From: Paludibacteraceae bacterium | GTDB lineage: Bacteria > Bacteroidota > Bacteroidia > Bacteroidales > Paludibacteraceae | DNA: 64,000 nt | Direction: 5' to 3' | NCBI GenBank assembly: GCA_017448985.1 | Contig: JAFSKL010000004.1 | Span: 1-64,000 of the forward strand | In this document: one piece after another, positions 16,876-26,315 of the stretch | Numbering within the stretch: position 1 is the stretch's first letter | How the letters are laid out: every line of letters begins with the position of its first letter | Made by a program: the position numbers and the translations under genes | The notes under the pieces: generated by a model | Database searches by the model: none | What the model was told of the DNA's origin: nothing | Seen by the model: the letters and a program-made list of their open reading frames with translations, nothing else

Positions 16876-19440
16876 ATATTTAACATATTGGTCCTTAGTC
16901 TTTTGCTTTCTGTCCTTTGGCCTTTGCAGGCTCAGGAGATCGAGTACGGCATGACTCGCAAGACCTACGAGATAGCCGGCATCGAAGTGGAAGGCGCAGA
17001 CAACTACGAGGATTTTGTGCTGATCGGTTTCTCCGGCTTGGCTGTCGGTGACAAGATAGAAGTGCCCGGCGACCAGATAACGAAAGCCATCAAGCGGTTC
17101 TGGAAGCAGGGCCTGTTCTCCAGCGTGAAGATAAAAGCGAAGAAGATAGAAGGCAGTCAGATATGGCTGGTGATCGCGTTGGAGCAACGTCCGCGTATCA
17201 GCGAAGTGCGGTACGAGGGCTTGAAGAAAAGCGAGAAAGAGGACCTGGAGGTGAAGACGGGTATCAAGCAGGGTTCGCAGATGACGCCGAACCTCGAGGA
17301 CCATGCGAAGACGGTGATCAAGAAATACTTTGCGGAGAAAGGATTCCACAACACCGAAGTGCATGTGATCCAGCAGAAAGATCCGGACCGTTCGGGTTAT
17401 GTGCGCGTGCTGATCGGCGTGGACCGCAAGGCCAAGACCAAAGTGGGCAAGATTTACATTACCGGTAACGAGGCCTTGACCGACCTGCAGATCAACAAGG
17501 CGATGAAGAAGACGAACGATAACAATATCATCAACCTCTTCCGCACTAAGAAATTCGTGACCGAGGAATACGAGAAAGACAAAGCGGCGGTCATCGAGAA
17601 ATACAACGAGCACGGTTATCGCGACGCCTATATCGTGGCGGACAGCGTGGTGCCTAATCCCGAAGACCCGACGCGTGTGGATGTCTATATGACGGTGAGC
17701 GAAGGCGACAAATACTATGTCCGTTCGGTCAAATGGGTAGGCAACACCGTGTATCCGTATGAGTTCCTGGATGCCACGCTGGGCGTCAAACCCGGTGATG
17801 TCTATAACCTCAAGACGCTCAATGACCGTCTGACAGGCGACGACGATGCAGTGAGCAAACTCTATACCGACCGTGGATATCTGTTCTTCAATGTCGAGCC
17901 CGTGGAAGTGAACGTGGAGAATGACTCCATCGATTTCGAAATGCGTATGTACGAAGGCAAGCCTGCTACCATCAACGAGGTGAACATCGTCGGTAATACG
18001 CGTGTGTACGAGCATGTAGTGCGGCGTGAACTCTATACGAAGCCGGGACAGCTATACTCGCAGTCGGACATCATGCGTTCGTTGCGTGAGCTGGCGCAGA
18101 TGGGACACTTCGACCAGGAGCGGCTCGTGCCGGACATTCAGCCCAATCCCGAAGAAGGAACGGTGGACATAACGTACCAGTTGGAGACCAAGTCGAGTGA
18201 CCAGATCGAGTTCTCGCTCGGATGGGGTGCGACCGGTCTCGTGGGCTCGCTGGGACTCAAGTTCACCAACTTTGCCATTCAGAACCTCTTCAACAAGAAA
18301 TCGTACCGCATCGTGCCGCAAGGTGAGGGTCAGACTTTCTCCATCAACGCGCGCACGAACGGTATCTATTATACGTCGGCCAGCATCTCGTTCCTCGAGC
18401 CGTGGCTCGGCGGTAAGCGTCCGAACAGCCTGAGTGCCAGCATCTATTTTGCGAACCAGACGGGTTACTCGAGCCGTTATCAGAAGGCTTATCAGAACCT
18501 GTACAACACTTATTCAAGCTATTATTACTACTCCGGCAACAGCAATTATTACCAGCAATTGGCGGAGTCGGAGGCGGATAAAGACAAGTATCTGCGTACG
18601 CTGGGTGTGTCGGTCGGCTACGGCAAGCGTCTGCGCTGGCCCGATGACTATTTCACCTTCTACGGCGAGTTGAGTTACCAGATGTACATGATGAAAGATT
18701 GGCCGTACCTGCTTATCTCCGACGGTACGAGTCATAACCTGGCGCTCAACCTGCAGATCAGCCGTTCGTCCATCGACAACCCGATCTACACGCGTCGCGG
18801 TTCGCAGTTCACGCTGGGTCTGAAGATAACACCGCCTTGGTCGGTCTTCAACGGCAAGGACTATTCACAGATGACGACTTCGGAGAAATATCACCTGATC
18901 GAGTACCACAAGTGGAAGTTCTCGGGCAAGGTGTTCACGCCGCTGACCAAGGACAGCAAACTGGTGTTGATGACGCGTGCCGAGTTCGGGTATCTGGGCC
19001 ATTACAACAAAGACGCCAAGTCGCCGTTTGAGTCCTACTACATGGGCGGCGACGGTATGTCGAGCTACACCAGTTATTCAACCGAGTATGTGGCTATGCG
19101 AGGTTACTCGTCAGGCTCGTTGACGCCGTATGACGTCACCACGGGACGAAACATGGGATACCTCTACAACAAGTTTACGATGGAATTGCGTTATCCTATC
19201 TCGCTCGAGCAGAACGCGACCATCTGGGCCCATGTGTTCCTCGAGGCCGGTAACTGCTTCTCGGATATAAGGGAGTACAACCCCTTCAACCTCAAGCGTT
19301 CGGCAGGTCTCGGCGTACGTATCTTCCTTCCAATGTTCGGTCTGCTCGGTATCGATTGGGGATGGGGATTCGATGAGATCAACGGCTCCAAACAGTACGG
19401 CGGAAGCCAGTTCCACTTTGTGCTTGGACAGGAATTATAA
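16867..19440 (+). CDS. bamA: outer-membrane protein assembly factor BamA
   Basis: Core insertase of beta-barrel proteins, 857 residues. A signal peptide (MKKIFNILVLSLLLSVLWPLQAQ) is followed by five POTRA domains (about 30-480; for example YEIAGIEVEGADNYEDF, ISEVRYEGLKKSEKEDLEV, INEVNIVGNTRVYEHVVRR) and a 16-strand barrel. The loop 6 signature MRGYSSGSLTPY and the terminal strand GSQFHFVLGQEL are present. It starts with TTG inside a B-family island. The ATG at 16860 is out of frame and soon stopped. The pyrimidine-rich signal peptide core is itself repeat-like (16890-16930). Two OmpH/Skp chaperone genes follow. Confidence 0.96.
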   Translation: MKKIFNILVLSLLLSVLWPLQAQEIEYGMTRKTYEIAGIEVEGADNYEDFVLIGFSGLAVGDKIEVPGDQITKAIKRFWKQGLFSSVKIKAKKIEGSQIWLVIALEQRPRISEVRYEGLKKSEKEDLEVKTGIKQGSQMTPNLEDHAKTVIKKYFAEKGFHNTEVHVIQQKDPDRSGYVRVLIGVDRKAKTKVGKIYITGNEALTDLQINKAMKKTNDNNIINLFRTKKFVTEEYEKDKAAVIEKYNEHGYRDAYIVADSVVPNPEDPTRVDVYMTVSEGDKYYVRSVKWVGNTVYPYEFLDATLGVKPGDVYNLKTLNDRLTGDDDAVSKLYTDRGYLFFNVEPVEVNVENDSIDFEMRMYEGKPATINEVNIVGNTRVYEHVVRRELYTKPGQLYSQSDIMRSLRELAQMGHFDQERLVPDIQPNPEEGTVDITYQLETKSSDQIEFSLGWGATGLVGSLGLKFTNFAIQNLFNKKSYRIVPQGEGQTFSINARTNGIYYTSASISFLEPWLGGKRPNSLSASIYFANQTGYSSRYQKAYQNLYNTYSSYYYYSGNSNYYQQLAESEADKDKYLRTLGVSVGYGKRLRWPDDYFTFYGELSYQMYMMKDWPYLLISDGTSHNLALNLQISRSSIDNPIYTRRGSQFTLGLKITPPWSVFNGKDYSQMTTSEKYHLIEYHKWKFSGKVFTPLTKDSKLVLMTRAEFGYLGHYNKDAKSPFESYYMGGDGMSSYTSYSTEYVAMRGYSSGSLTPYDVTTGRNMGYLYNKFTMELRYPISLEQNATIWAHVFLEAGNCFSDIREYNPFNLKRSAGLGVRIFLPMFGLLGIDWGWGFDEINGSKQYGGSQFHFVLGQEL
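16890..16930. repeat. micro-repeat, family J, encoding the BamA signal peptide core
   Basis: GTCCTTAGTC, CTGTCCTTTGGCC and related words repeat along 40 bp and translate as the hydrophobic LVLSLLLSVLWPL. The same word family encodes the signal peptides at 53560 and 55240. Confidence 0.6.
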
Positions 19441-19467
19441 TAAATGAGAAAATGCGAAAATATGAAA

Positions 19468-19986
19468 ATGAATAAATTGTACATTGTACTTTTTGCCTTT
19501 GTGCTGCTTTGTGGCACGACTTTTGCTAAGGACTTATCGGTGGGGTATGTGGATATGAGTTATATCCTGAAGAATCTGCCGCAGTATGAGCAGGCAAACG
19601 AGCAGTTGACGATGCTGTCCAAACGCTGGCAGAAAGAGATCGATGCCGCGCAACAGGAAGCGCGTGTCATGGCTACCAACTATCAGACAGAGCAGATCTT
19701 CCTCAGCGAGGCGTTGCGTACGGAGCGTGAGCAGGAGATAGTGAAGAAAGAGCAGGAAGTGCTGGAACTCAAACGCAAGTATTTCGGTCAGGAAGGCGAG
19801 CTGTACAAGAAACGCGAGGCGCTCATCAAGCCCATTCAGGATGAGATTTACAATGCCATTCAGGACCTCGCCAACGAAAAACGTATTGACATCATCAAGG
19901 ACCGTTCGGCGGACCCGGCGCTCATCTATATGTCGTCCAAACTCGACTATTCCGACCAGGTCCTCCGCAAATTGGGAGCTAAATAA
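19468..19986 (+). CDS. OmpH/Skp-family periplasmic chaperone (copy 1)
   Basis: Protein of about 172 residues from MNKLYIVLFAFVLLC. In-frame ATGs at 19444 and 19462 are possible starts, but the one at 19468 gives the cleanest signal peptide. The mature part starts DLSVGYVDMSYILKNLPQYEQANEQL, the OmpH pattern, then a long charged coiled coil (about 45-125) and a C-terminal strand region. It presumably binds unfolded barrel proteins on their way to BamA, encoded immediately upstream. The leader AATGAGAAAATGCGAAAATATGAAAATG is repeat-like. Confidence 0.88.
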   Translation: MNKLYIVLFAFVLLCGTTFAKDLSVGYVDMSYILKNLPQYEQANEQLTMLSKRWQKEIDAAQQEARVMATNYQTEQIFLSEALRTEREQEIVKKEQEVLELKRKYFGQEGELYKKREALIKPIQDEIYNAIQDLANEKRIDIIKDRSADPALIYMSSKLDYSDQVLRKLGAK

Positions 19987-20022
19987 CTAGTCCGTTAGTC
20001 GACTAGTCAACTAGAAAACTAA
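19986..20022. repeat. micro-repeat island, family G
   Basis: ACTAGTC/GACTAGT words, self-complementary, fill the gap between the two OmpH genes. The same family occurs at 51438-51476. Confidence 0.85.
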
Positions 20023-20038
20023 TAAAATATTAATAGAA

Positions 20039-20530
20039 ATGAAAAAAATTATTATCGCAATGTTGCTGGCGTTACCGATGTTTGCCAGCGCACAAAAATT
20101 TGGTCACATCAACAGTCAGGAACTGTTCGCCCAGATGCCCGAAGTAGCACAAGTTCGTCTGAAAATGGATACTATCCAGAGCCAGTATGAGAACCAGTTG
20201 GCATCGATGAACGAGGAGTTCCAGAAGAAAATGCAGGACTATCAGACTCAGGAATCGACCATGGCTGATGCCGTAAAACAGATCCGTCAACAGGAGTTGC
20301 AGGAGATGCAACAGCGTATCCAGCTCTTCTATCAGACCGCTGAGCAGGACATCCAGAAGAAACAACAGGAACTGCTGACGCCCGTTCACGAGAAACTGAC
20401 GAAGGCAATCAAGGCTGTCGGCGATCGCGAAGGATATACCTATATCTTCGATTCCGCAGCGATGGTACATATCGGCGCTGACGCTACCGATGCCACGCCT
20501 GCAGTCAAGAAAGAATTGGGAATTAAGTAA
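20039..20530 (+). CDS. OmpH/Skp-family periplasmic chaperone (copy 2)
   Basis: Protein of 163 residues with signal peptide MKKIIIAMLLALPMFASAQ, then KFGHINSQELFAQMPEVAQV as in OmpH. A glutamine-rich coiled coil follows (about 45-115) and a C-terminal VGDREGYTYIFDSAAMVHIG. It is a divergent paralogue of the preceding gene, and the pair after bamA is common in this phylum. It overlaps the next small gene by TAATG. Confidence 0.92.
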   Translation: MKKIIIAMLLALPMFASAQKFGHINSQELFAQMPEVAQVRLKMDTIQSQYENQLASMNEEFQKKMQDYQTQESTMADAVKQIRQQELQEMQQRIQLFYQTAEQDIQKKQQELLTPVHEKLTKAIKAVGDREGYTYIFDSAAMVHIGADATDATPAVKKELGIK

Positions 20531-20640
20531 TGGCAGACGGCTATTTGGAATCCCATTATGCCGAGTACGAGAAGAAAAAGGCAGAATGGCTCAAGAAAAA
20601 GAAGAAAAGGTCGACTAATAAACCGACCACCGATTCTTAA
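20530..20640 (+). CDS. small conserved-looking protein, 36 residues
   Basis: The ATG overlaps the TAA of ompH copy 2 (TAATG) and the frame runs 36 codons: it begins MADGYLESHYAEYEKKKAEW and ends KPTTDS. It is acidic and aromatic at the N-terminus and highly basic at residues 15-27 (EKKKAEWLKKKKKR), with predicted helix. Coupling to the upstream stop and lack of repeat words argue that it is real. I recall similar short proteins starting with YLE and charged residues in Bacteroidales, but cannot verify that. Function unknown; a ribosome- or nucleic-acid-binding role would fit the charge. Confidence 0.6.
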   Translation: MADGYLESHYAEYEKKKAEWLKKKKKRSTNKPTTDS

Positions 20641-20664
20641 TTTTTAATTTTTAATTTTTAATTT
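20638..20664. repeat. micro-repeat island, family A
   Basis: TTAATTTTTAATTTTTAATTTTTAATTT, four near-identical 7-bp units, between the small gene and the MFS gene. Confidence 0.8.
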
Positions 20665-20670
20665 GATTTT

Positions 20671-22041
20671 ATGGTCAATAAAATTCAACAGACTCTACGC
20701 GATAGTGCGCTTGCCCGTTGGGTGGTACTCATCCTCGTGGCATCGATGATGTTCTTCGCGTACATGTTCGTCGATATCCTTTCGCCGCTGGCCTCGCTCT
20801 TGAACGAGACGATCGGTTGGGACCAAGGCGTCTTCGGCACATATGCCGCCGGTGAATACCTACTGAACGTATTCGGCTTCCTCATCCTGGCGGGTATCAT
20901 CCTTGACAAGATGGGTGTCCGTTTCACGGGACTGCTCTCCGCAAGCCTCATGGTCATCGGCGCTGCAATCAAGTACTGGGGCATCTCGTGGGCAGACGCA
21001 AATACGGTCGGCTGGCTCAACAGCTGGTGGCCCTCGATGCCGGGTAGTGCCAAACTGGCTATGTTCGGTTTCATGATTTTCGGCTGCGGCTGCGAGATGG
21101 CAGGAACGACGGTTAGTAAGATTCTCGCTAAGTGGTTCAAGGGTAAAGAGATGGCCCTTGCCATGGGACTGGAGATGGCTATAGCCCGTCTCGGTGTCTT
21201 CGCTGCCATGTGGCTCTCGCCGATGATCAGCCAGCGTTTTGCTGTGGACGGCGTCAACTCGGTAACGGCTCCGCTGCTCTTCGCTTCGGCCCTGCTCGTC
21301 ATCGGTCTGCTCAATTTCTTCGTGTTCACGATCATGGACAAGACCTTCGACAATCAGCTCGTGGCCATAGGTGAAGCTACGGCGCAGAAAGATCCGGAGG
21401 ACGAGTTCCATGTATCGGATCTCAAGCAAATCCTGACCTCGAAGATGTTCTGGATTGTAGCGCTCCTTTGTGTGCTCTATTATTCCGCTATCTTCCCGTT
21501 CCAGCGTTTTGCAACCAACTTCCTCGAAGAGACGCTCGCTATCTCCAATGCGGAGGCGGCAGGTCTGTTCAAGTGGTTCCCGATTCTCGCAATGTGCCTC
21601 ACACCTTTCTTGGGTCTTTTCATCGACTACAAAGGCAAAGGCGCTTCGATGATGTTGCTCGGAGCGGTCATCATGATTGTTTGTCATAGTGTCTTTGCGT
21701 TCGTGCTTCCGGCTTATCCCAGCAAAACGCTCGCCCTCATCACTATCCTTGTATTGGGTGTCAGCTTCTCGCTCGTGCCCGCTTCGATGTGGCCCAGCGT
21801 GCCAAAGATCATCGACGAGAAAGTACTCGGCTCGGCCTACTGCCTCATTTTCTGGGTACAGAACATCGGCCTCTGCCTTGTGCCGCTGCTCATCGGCAAA
21901 CTGCGTGTGGCCACCGACGGATACCTCGTCCCGATGATCGTCTTCGCCTCCTTCGGCGTACTGGCCTTCATCCTCAGCCTCGCGCTCAAAGTCGAAGACC
22001 GCCGCAAAGGATACGGCCTCGAATTGCCAAACAAGAAGTAA
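20671..22041 (+). CDS. MFS transporter (MFSD1-like)
   Basis: Inner-membrane protein of 456 residues with about twelve hydrophobic helices in two halves, joined by a soluble loop (DKTFDNQLVAIGEATAQKDPEDEFHVSD). MFS loop motifs include GIILDKMGVRFTGLL after helix 2 and GLFIDYKGKGASMMLLG after helix 8. The ordering WWPSMPGSAKLAMFGFMIFG and KWFKGKEMALAMGLEMAIARLG resembles the group that contains MFSD1-type and nitrate/oxalate-like carriers. Substrate unknown. Being between chaperone genes and murF, it could serve envelope metabolism. Confidence 0.88.
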   Translation: MVNKIQQTLRDSALARWVVLILVASMMFFAYMFVDILSPLASLLNETIGWDQGVFGTYAAGEYLLNVFGFLILAGIILDKMGVRFTGLLSASLMVIGAAIKYWGISWADANTVGWLNSWWPSMPGSAKLAMFGFMIFGCGCEMAGTTVSKILAKWFKGKEMALAMGLEMAIARLGVFAAMWLSPMISQRFAVDGVNSVTAPLLFASALLVIGLLNFFVFTIMDKTFDNQLVAIGEATAQKDPEDEFHVSDLKQILTSKMFWIVALLCVLYYSAIFPFQRFATNFLEETLAISNAEAAGLFKWFPILAMCLTPFLGLFIDYKGKGASMMLLGAVIMIVCHSVFAFVLPAYPSKTLALITILVLGVSFSLVPASMWPSVPKIIDEKVLGSAYCLIFWVQNIGLCLVPLLIGKLRVATDGYLVPMIVFASFGVLAFILSLALKVEDRRKGYGLELPNKK

Positions 22042-22047
22042 TTGGCT

Positions 22048-22098
22048 GTCAATCGTTGGTTGTTCGTTGGTTGTTCGTAAGTTATTTGTTGGTTATTA
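22048..22098. repeat. micro-repeat island, E-like
   Basis: CGTTGGTTGTTCGTTGGTTGTTCGT words fill the gap between the MFS gene and murF. Confidence 0.75.
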
Positions 22099-22101
22099 AG
22101 C

Positions 22102-23280
22102 ATGGACTGGACTAACGTCATTAAAGGAAAAGAATCACTCAATGTCACCACAGACAGCCGGAAGGTCACTTCCGGCTCTGTGTTTGTGGCGCTCAAAGGT
22201 GAACATTTCGACGGCAATGATTTCGTAGAACAAGCCCGTCTGGCCGGTGCGAAGTATATCATCTCCGGCGACAATGCCTTGCAGGACTTGCAGGACTTGG
22301 CCCGTGCTTGGCGACGCGAGTTAGGCCTGCCGATCATTGGCATAACTGGCACAAATGGCAAAACGACCACCAAAGAACTCTGTGCTGCAGTCCTGAGCAC
22401 CAAGTATAATCTCTATTATACGCAAGGCAACCTCAATAACCAGATCGGCGTGCCGCTCACCTTATTAAATATCACGCGCGCGCACGAGATGGCTATCGTC
22501 GAGATGGGAGCCAGCCATCCCGGAGACATTAAAGAGCTCGTGGAGATAGCCGAACCGAACTACGGTCTTATCACGAATGTGGGCCGTGCGCATCTCGAGG
22601 GCTTCGGCTCATTCGAAGGTGTGATGCGCACCAAAGCAGAACTGTATGACTTCCTCGTCGCCCATAACGGCACTGTCTTCCAAAACGAAGACAATACCTA
22701 CTTGAAAAAGATGCTGGATGATGCGCAAAAGAAAATTGTCCATTGTCCATTGTCCATTGTCCATTATCCGACAGGACTGATGCCCGAAGGAACGCATCTG
22801 GTCGGAGGTTATAACGCGGAGAACGTTTCGGCAGCGATATGTGTCGGAGAGTATTTCGGTGTCAACAAGGACGATGCCTTGGCTGCTATCCGCGCCTATG
22901 TGCCGTCCAACAACCGCTCGCAACTCCTTCAAACGGAGCGCAACACCGTTGTTGTGGATGCTTATAACGCGAACCCGACATCCATGACTGCAGCTATCAA
23001 TGCATTTCAAGGCAACTGCTATATACTCGGTGCCATGCGGGAGTTAGGCGACTACTCGCATCTCGAGCACCAGAACATCGTCAATATGCTCCTCGAACGC
23101 AAAGCTGACAAAGTGCTGCTCGTAGGACCTGAATACAAACAAACAACTGCCCCGTATCCCATCTACGACAACGTAGAAGCACTGTGCGACGCTCTGCAAC
23201 AAACGCCGCTCACGGGCTACCGGATACTCCTTAAGGGCAGCAGAAGCAATCAATTGGAAAAAGTGATACCCCTGTTATGA
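22102..23280 (+). CDS. murF: UDP-MurNAc-tripeptide--D-Ala-D-Ala ligase
   Basis: Cytoplasmic peptidoglycan precursor ligase of 392 residues, shorter than many MurF proteins (about 450). The N-terminal domain has SLNVTTDSRKVTSGSVFVAL, the ATP-binding loop is GITGTNGKTTTKE, followed by YYTQGNLNNQIGVPLTLL, EMGASHPGDIKEL and TNVGRAHLEGFGS. The C-terminal domain has VVDAYNANPTSMTAAI. A B-family island (22735-22769) adds KKIVHCPLSIVHYPTG in the central domain. It overlaps the next gene by 4 bp (ATGA). Confidence 0.95.
   Translation: MDWTNVIKGKESLNVTTDSRKVTSGSVFVALKGEHFDGNDFVEQARLAGAKYIISGDNALQDLQDLARAWRRELGLPIIGITGTNGKTTTKELCAAVLSTKYNLYYTQGNLNNQIGVPLTLLNITRAHEMAIVEMGASHPGDIKELVEIAEPNYGLITNVGRAHLEGFGSFEGVMRTKAELYDFLVAHNGTVFQNEDNTYLKKMLDDAQKKIVHCPLSIVHYPTGLMPEGTHLVGGYNAENVSAAICVGEYFGVNKDDALAAIRAYVPSNNRSQLLQTERNTVVVDAYNANPTSMTAAINAFQGNCYILGAMRELGDYSHLEHQNIVNMLLERKADKVLLVGPEYKQTTAPYPIYDNVEALCDALQQTPLTGYRILLKGSRSNQLEKVIPLL
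22735..22769. repeat. micro-repeat island, family B, inside murF
   Basis: TTGTCCA repeats four times in frame (encoding IVHCPLSIVHY). Length is compatible with the reading frame. The same word recurs in the trmH-like gene at 56457. Confidence 0.85.
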
Positions 23281-24158
23281 ACAAGAAGACATTTTGGATT
23301 ATCGTGATTGTGTTGGCGGTTGTTATCGCCGCTCTCGCCGTGTTGTTCCTTACGCAACGTTCGCAGATGAATGAACTGGTCGAACAGATGGCCATCGAGA
23401 AAGAGGAACTGCAAGAGGAATACGAGGACCTCGCTATTCAGTTTGACGGCTATCAACGGATGGATATCCATAATGACTCCTTGCAGGACCTCCTCAGCCG
23501 TGAGCAGCAACGTGTGCAGGACTTGCTCGAGGAACTAAGGCAGACCAAGGCTTCCAACGCACGCCGTATAGCCGAACTCAAGAAAGAACTGGCTACCGTT
23601 CGTATGGTGATGCAGGATTATGTCCGCCAAGTCGACAGCCTCAATGCCACCAACAAACGCCTGACGGTCGAGAACCAGAAAGTGCTCGCTGAGAACAAAC
23701 AGGTCAAGACCCGCAACGAAGAACTGACGCAAGCCAATACCGTTTTAACCGAGACCGTCTCGCGTGCTTCGATGCTGGAGGTAACGAGTTGTACGCCCGT
23801 CACGCTCAACAAGAACGACAAGAAAACGCGCATGGCAAGCCATATACGCAAACTGCAATTTGACTATGTCCTGGCGAAAAATATCACCTGTACTCCGGGA
23901 TGGAAAGAACTCTATGCGCGCGTCATGGATCCGCAAGGAAACCTGCTCGGCGAAAGCGAGGATAAACTCTTCTCGTTCGAGAATCAGGAGATAGCCTACA
24001 CGCTCGTTCAGCAACTGGAATACACCGGCGAGGCGTACAATGGAACGTGTTATTGTCCGCTTGGTGAGAATGAAGGCGTCCAAAGCGGGTTCTATACCAT
24101 CGATTTCTTCTGTGACGGCAACCTCATCGGCTCCTTCCCCTTCCAAATCAAAAAATAA
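23277..24158 (+). CDS. membrane-anchored coiled-coil protein
   Basis: Protein of 293 residues: one N-terminal membrane helix (TFWIIVIVLAVVIAALAVLFL), a long coiled coil (about 27-165, rich in Glu, Gln, Arg and Leu heptads), then a C-terminal beta domain (about 170-290) containing ASMLEVTSCTPVTLNKNDKKT and LEYTGEAYNGTCYCPLGE. Similar proteins are known in Bacteroidales as uncharacterised. It overlaps murF by ATGA and is the last gene of the envelope operon. It probably spans the periplasm. Function unknown. Confidence 0.75.
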   Translation: MNKKTFWIIVIVLAVVIAALAVLFLTQRSQMNELVEQMAIEKEELQEEYEDLAIQFDGYQRMDIHNDSLQDLLSREQQRVQDLLEELRQTKASNARRIAELKKELATVRMVMQDYVRQVDSLNATNKRLTVENQKVLAENKQVKTRNEELTQANTVLTETVSRASMLEVTSCTPVTLNKNDKKTRMASHIRKLQFDYVLAKNITCTPGWKELYARVMDPQGNLLGESEDKLFSFENQEIAYTLVQQLEYTGEAYNGTCYCPLGENEGVQSGFYTIDFFCDGNLIGSFPFQIKK

Positions 24159-24215
24159 GCTGAAAGCTGATGGCTGACTTCTGATGGCTGAATTCTGAAT
24201 GCTGAAGGCTGACTT
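24159..24215. repeat. micro-repeat island, family H, between convergent genes
   Basis: GCTGAAAGCTGATGGCTGA and TCTGATGGCTGAATTCTGA words fill the whole space between the coiled-coil stop and the uvrB stop. No terminator hairpin was seen. Confidence 0.85.
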
Positions 24216-26231
24216 CTACGAAATCGCCTGCAGCCTGTTCTGCATCTCGAGCATCTCGTCGCGCAAGAAAGCTGCTGTCTCGAAGTCGGTATCTTTGGCT
24301 GCGGCTAACATCGCCTTGCGTTTGGCGTCTATCGCTTTCTCCAAGGCCTTAGCGTCCATCTTTTGCCATTCAGCCGTCTTCCAGCCTTCCTTGATGGCCT
24401 CTGTCAGTTTGCGTTTCTCCTCCTCCGGATCTTTGTAGAGACCCGCGAGCGCCGAAGTGTTGATTTCTTTGACAATAGGCGTCGGCGTGATGCCGTGTTC
24501 CTCGTTGTAACGCATCTGAATAGCGCGCCTACGATTTGTCTCGTCTATCGTCGCCTGCATGGCCGGAGTTATCTTGTCGCCGTAGAGAACCGCCTTGCCG
24601 TGTATATGTCGTGCCGCTCGACCGACTGTCTGTGTCAGACTCCGCTGGTCACGCAGGAATCCTGTCTTGTCGGCGTCCAGGATAGCCACCAGACTCACTT
24701 CCGGCAGGTCTAAGCCCTCTCGCAGCAGGTTCACGCCCACTAACACATCGTACTCACCTTTACGCAGGTTCTCCATAATCTTCACGCGCTCAATCGTGTC
24801 GATGTCGCTATGTATATACGCTGATTTGATTCGGTATTTGCGCAGATACTCGTCCAGTTCCTCCGCCATCCGCTTGGTCAGCGTCGTCACCAGACAGCGC
24901 TCGCCTTGATGCATTCGGAACTTGATCTCGTCCATCAAATCATCTACTTGGTCTTTCGTCGGACGCACCTCTATCTCCGGATCCAACAAACCTGTCGGAC
25001 GAATCAACTGGTCGATCACAATGCCGTCGCTCTTGTTCAATTCGTACTCGTCAGGCGTTGCCGACACATAAATGGTTTGTCCTGTTTTGGCTTCAAACTC
25101 ATCGAACTTAAGCGGTCTGTTATCCCGCGCCGCAGGCAGACGAAAACCGTAGGTCACCAAGTTGTCCTTACGCGATTTGTCTCCGCCGTACATACCGCGA
25201 ATCTGCGGCACAGTCACGTGACTCTCGTCGATGACCAACAGCATATCTTTGGGAAAATAATCGAGCAGACAATAGGGCGGAGTACCGGGTTCACGACCAT
25301 CAAAATAACGGCTGTAGTTCTCCACGCCCGTACAATACCCCAACTCATCCAACATCTCCAGGTCGTACTTCACGCGTTCTTCAATCCGCTTGGCATACAA
25401 CTCTTCGCCAATACTGATGAAGTACTCAATCTGTTTGGCGAGGTCCTCTTTTATCTGTTCTTTGGCGACAGCAATCCGTTCCGGACTTGTCAGGAAGATC
25501 GTCGCCGGACTCAGGTTATACGCGTCAAACTCCTCCAACACAAGCCCGCTGAGAGGATCAACGGTCAAAATGGCATCTATCTCGTTTCCGAAAAACTCAA
25601 TACGTACCAGATAGTCCGCGTAAGCCAAGGCGATGTCGATGGTATCGCCTTTCACGCGGAAGCGCCCGCGCGCAAGTTCCACATCATTACGCACGTATTG
25701 CGCGCCCACGAGTTGTTTGAGTAATGTGTCCATAGGGATCTGCTGCCCGCGTTTGAGTTCAATCACATTCGCCGTGAAGTCTTGCGGACTACCCAAGCCG
25801 TAGATGCAACTGACCGAACTGACAATAATGACATCCCGCCTGCCGCTCAGCAGAGCCGCGACAGCACTCAGCCGCAAACGGTCGATCTCTTCGTTGATGC
25901 TCAGGTCTTTGTCGATATACGTATCCGTACTCGGGATGTAGGCCTCGGGCTGGTAGTAGTCGTAGTAACTGACGAAATACTCCACCGCGTTATGCGGAAA
26001 GAATGACTTCATCTCCGAATACAGCTGAGCCGCAAGCGTCTTGTTATGACTCATGATGAGCGTCGGACGGTTCAACTGCTCAATGACGTTCGCCACGGTA
26101 AACGTCTTGCCGCTACCTGTCACGCCAAGCAACACCTGTGCCTCTGCTCCGGCCTTCACTCCCTCAACCAGCGCCTTTATCGCCTCCGGCTGATCCCCTG
26201 TCGGTTTATATGGACTCTCTAACTGAAACAA
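24216..26231 (-). CDS. uvrB: excinuclease ABC subunit B
   Basis: DNA helicase-like damage-verification subunit of nucleotide excision repair, 671 residues, cytoplasmic. Seen: Walker [16 protein letters not shown], the beta-hairpin region [16 protein letters not shown], Walker [17 protein letters not shown], and motif [16 protein letters not shown]-terminal UVR domain ([18 protein letters not shown]) binds UvrC. The start codon is TTG ([18 protein letters not shown]); no in-frame ATG exists before an upstream stop. It lies downstream of rplS but beyond its terminator, so it needs its own promoter, for which only a weak candidate is visible. Confidence 0.97.
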   Translation of the reverse strand: MFQLESPYKPTGDQPEAIKALVEGVKAGAEAQVLLGVTGSGKTFTVANVIEQLNRPTLIMSHNKTLAAQLYSEMKSFFPHNAVEYFVSYYDYYQPEAYIPSTDTYIDKDLSINEEIDRLRLSAVAALLSGRRDVIIVSSVSCIYGLGSPQDFTANVIELKRGQQIPMDTLLKQLVGAQYVRNDVELARGRFRVKGDTIDIALAYADYLVRIEFFGNEIDAILTVDPLSGLVLEEFDAYNLSPATIFLTSPERIAVAKEQIKEDLAKQIEYFISIGEELYAKRIEERVKYDLEMLDELGYCTGVENYSRYFDGREPGTPPYCLLDYFPKDMLLVIDESHVTVPQIRGMYGGDKSRKDNLVTYGFRLPAARDNRPLKFDEFEAKTGQTIYVSATPDEYELNKSDGIVIDQLIRPTGLLDPEIEVRPTKDQVDDLMDEIKFRMHQGERCLVTTLTKRMAEELDEYLRKYRIKSAYIHSDIDTIERVKIMENLRKGEYDVLVGVNLLREGLDLPEVSLVAILDADKTGFLRDQRSLTQTVGRAARHIHGKAVLYGDKITPAMQATIDETNRRRAIQMRYNEEHGITPTPIVKEINTSALAGLYKDPEEEKRKLTEAIKEGWKTAEWQKMDAKALEKAIDAKRKAMLAAAKDTDFETAAFLRDEMLEMQNRLQAIS

Positions 26232-26289
26232 AGTAACTATTTAACGTTTTCTTGGAAAGAAAACCATTTTAACTATTTAACCATTTAAC
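26232..26289. repeat. micro-repeat island, family C/D
   Basis: AACTATTTAACGTT, TTTAACTATTTAACCATTTAAC words between the rplS terminator and uvrB. A near-consensus TTACTTTG at the uvrB start is the only promoter-like site. Confidence 0.65.
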
Positions 26290-26315
26290 AAAAAAAGGGG
26301 TAATCCCCTTTTTTT
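26290..26315 (-). terminator. Rho-independent terminator of rplS
   Basis: A-rich arm AAAAAAGGGG (26291-26300), loop TAAT and CCCCTTTTTT form a strong hairpin, with T residues on the minus-strand exit side. It overlaps the rplS stop codon by one base. Confidence 0.88.

Noticed and set aside
16519..18015. Long minus-strand open frame opposite uppS and bamA
   Set aside because: Shadow of strongly coding plus-strand genes; no signal, promoter or family motif, and its amino-acid makeup (His and Val rich) is typical of antisense frames.
23277..24158. Coiled-coil protein as an SMC-type chromosome protein
   Set aside because: It has a membrane helix and no ATP-binding head; the resemblance is only heptad composition.
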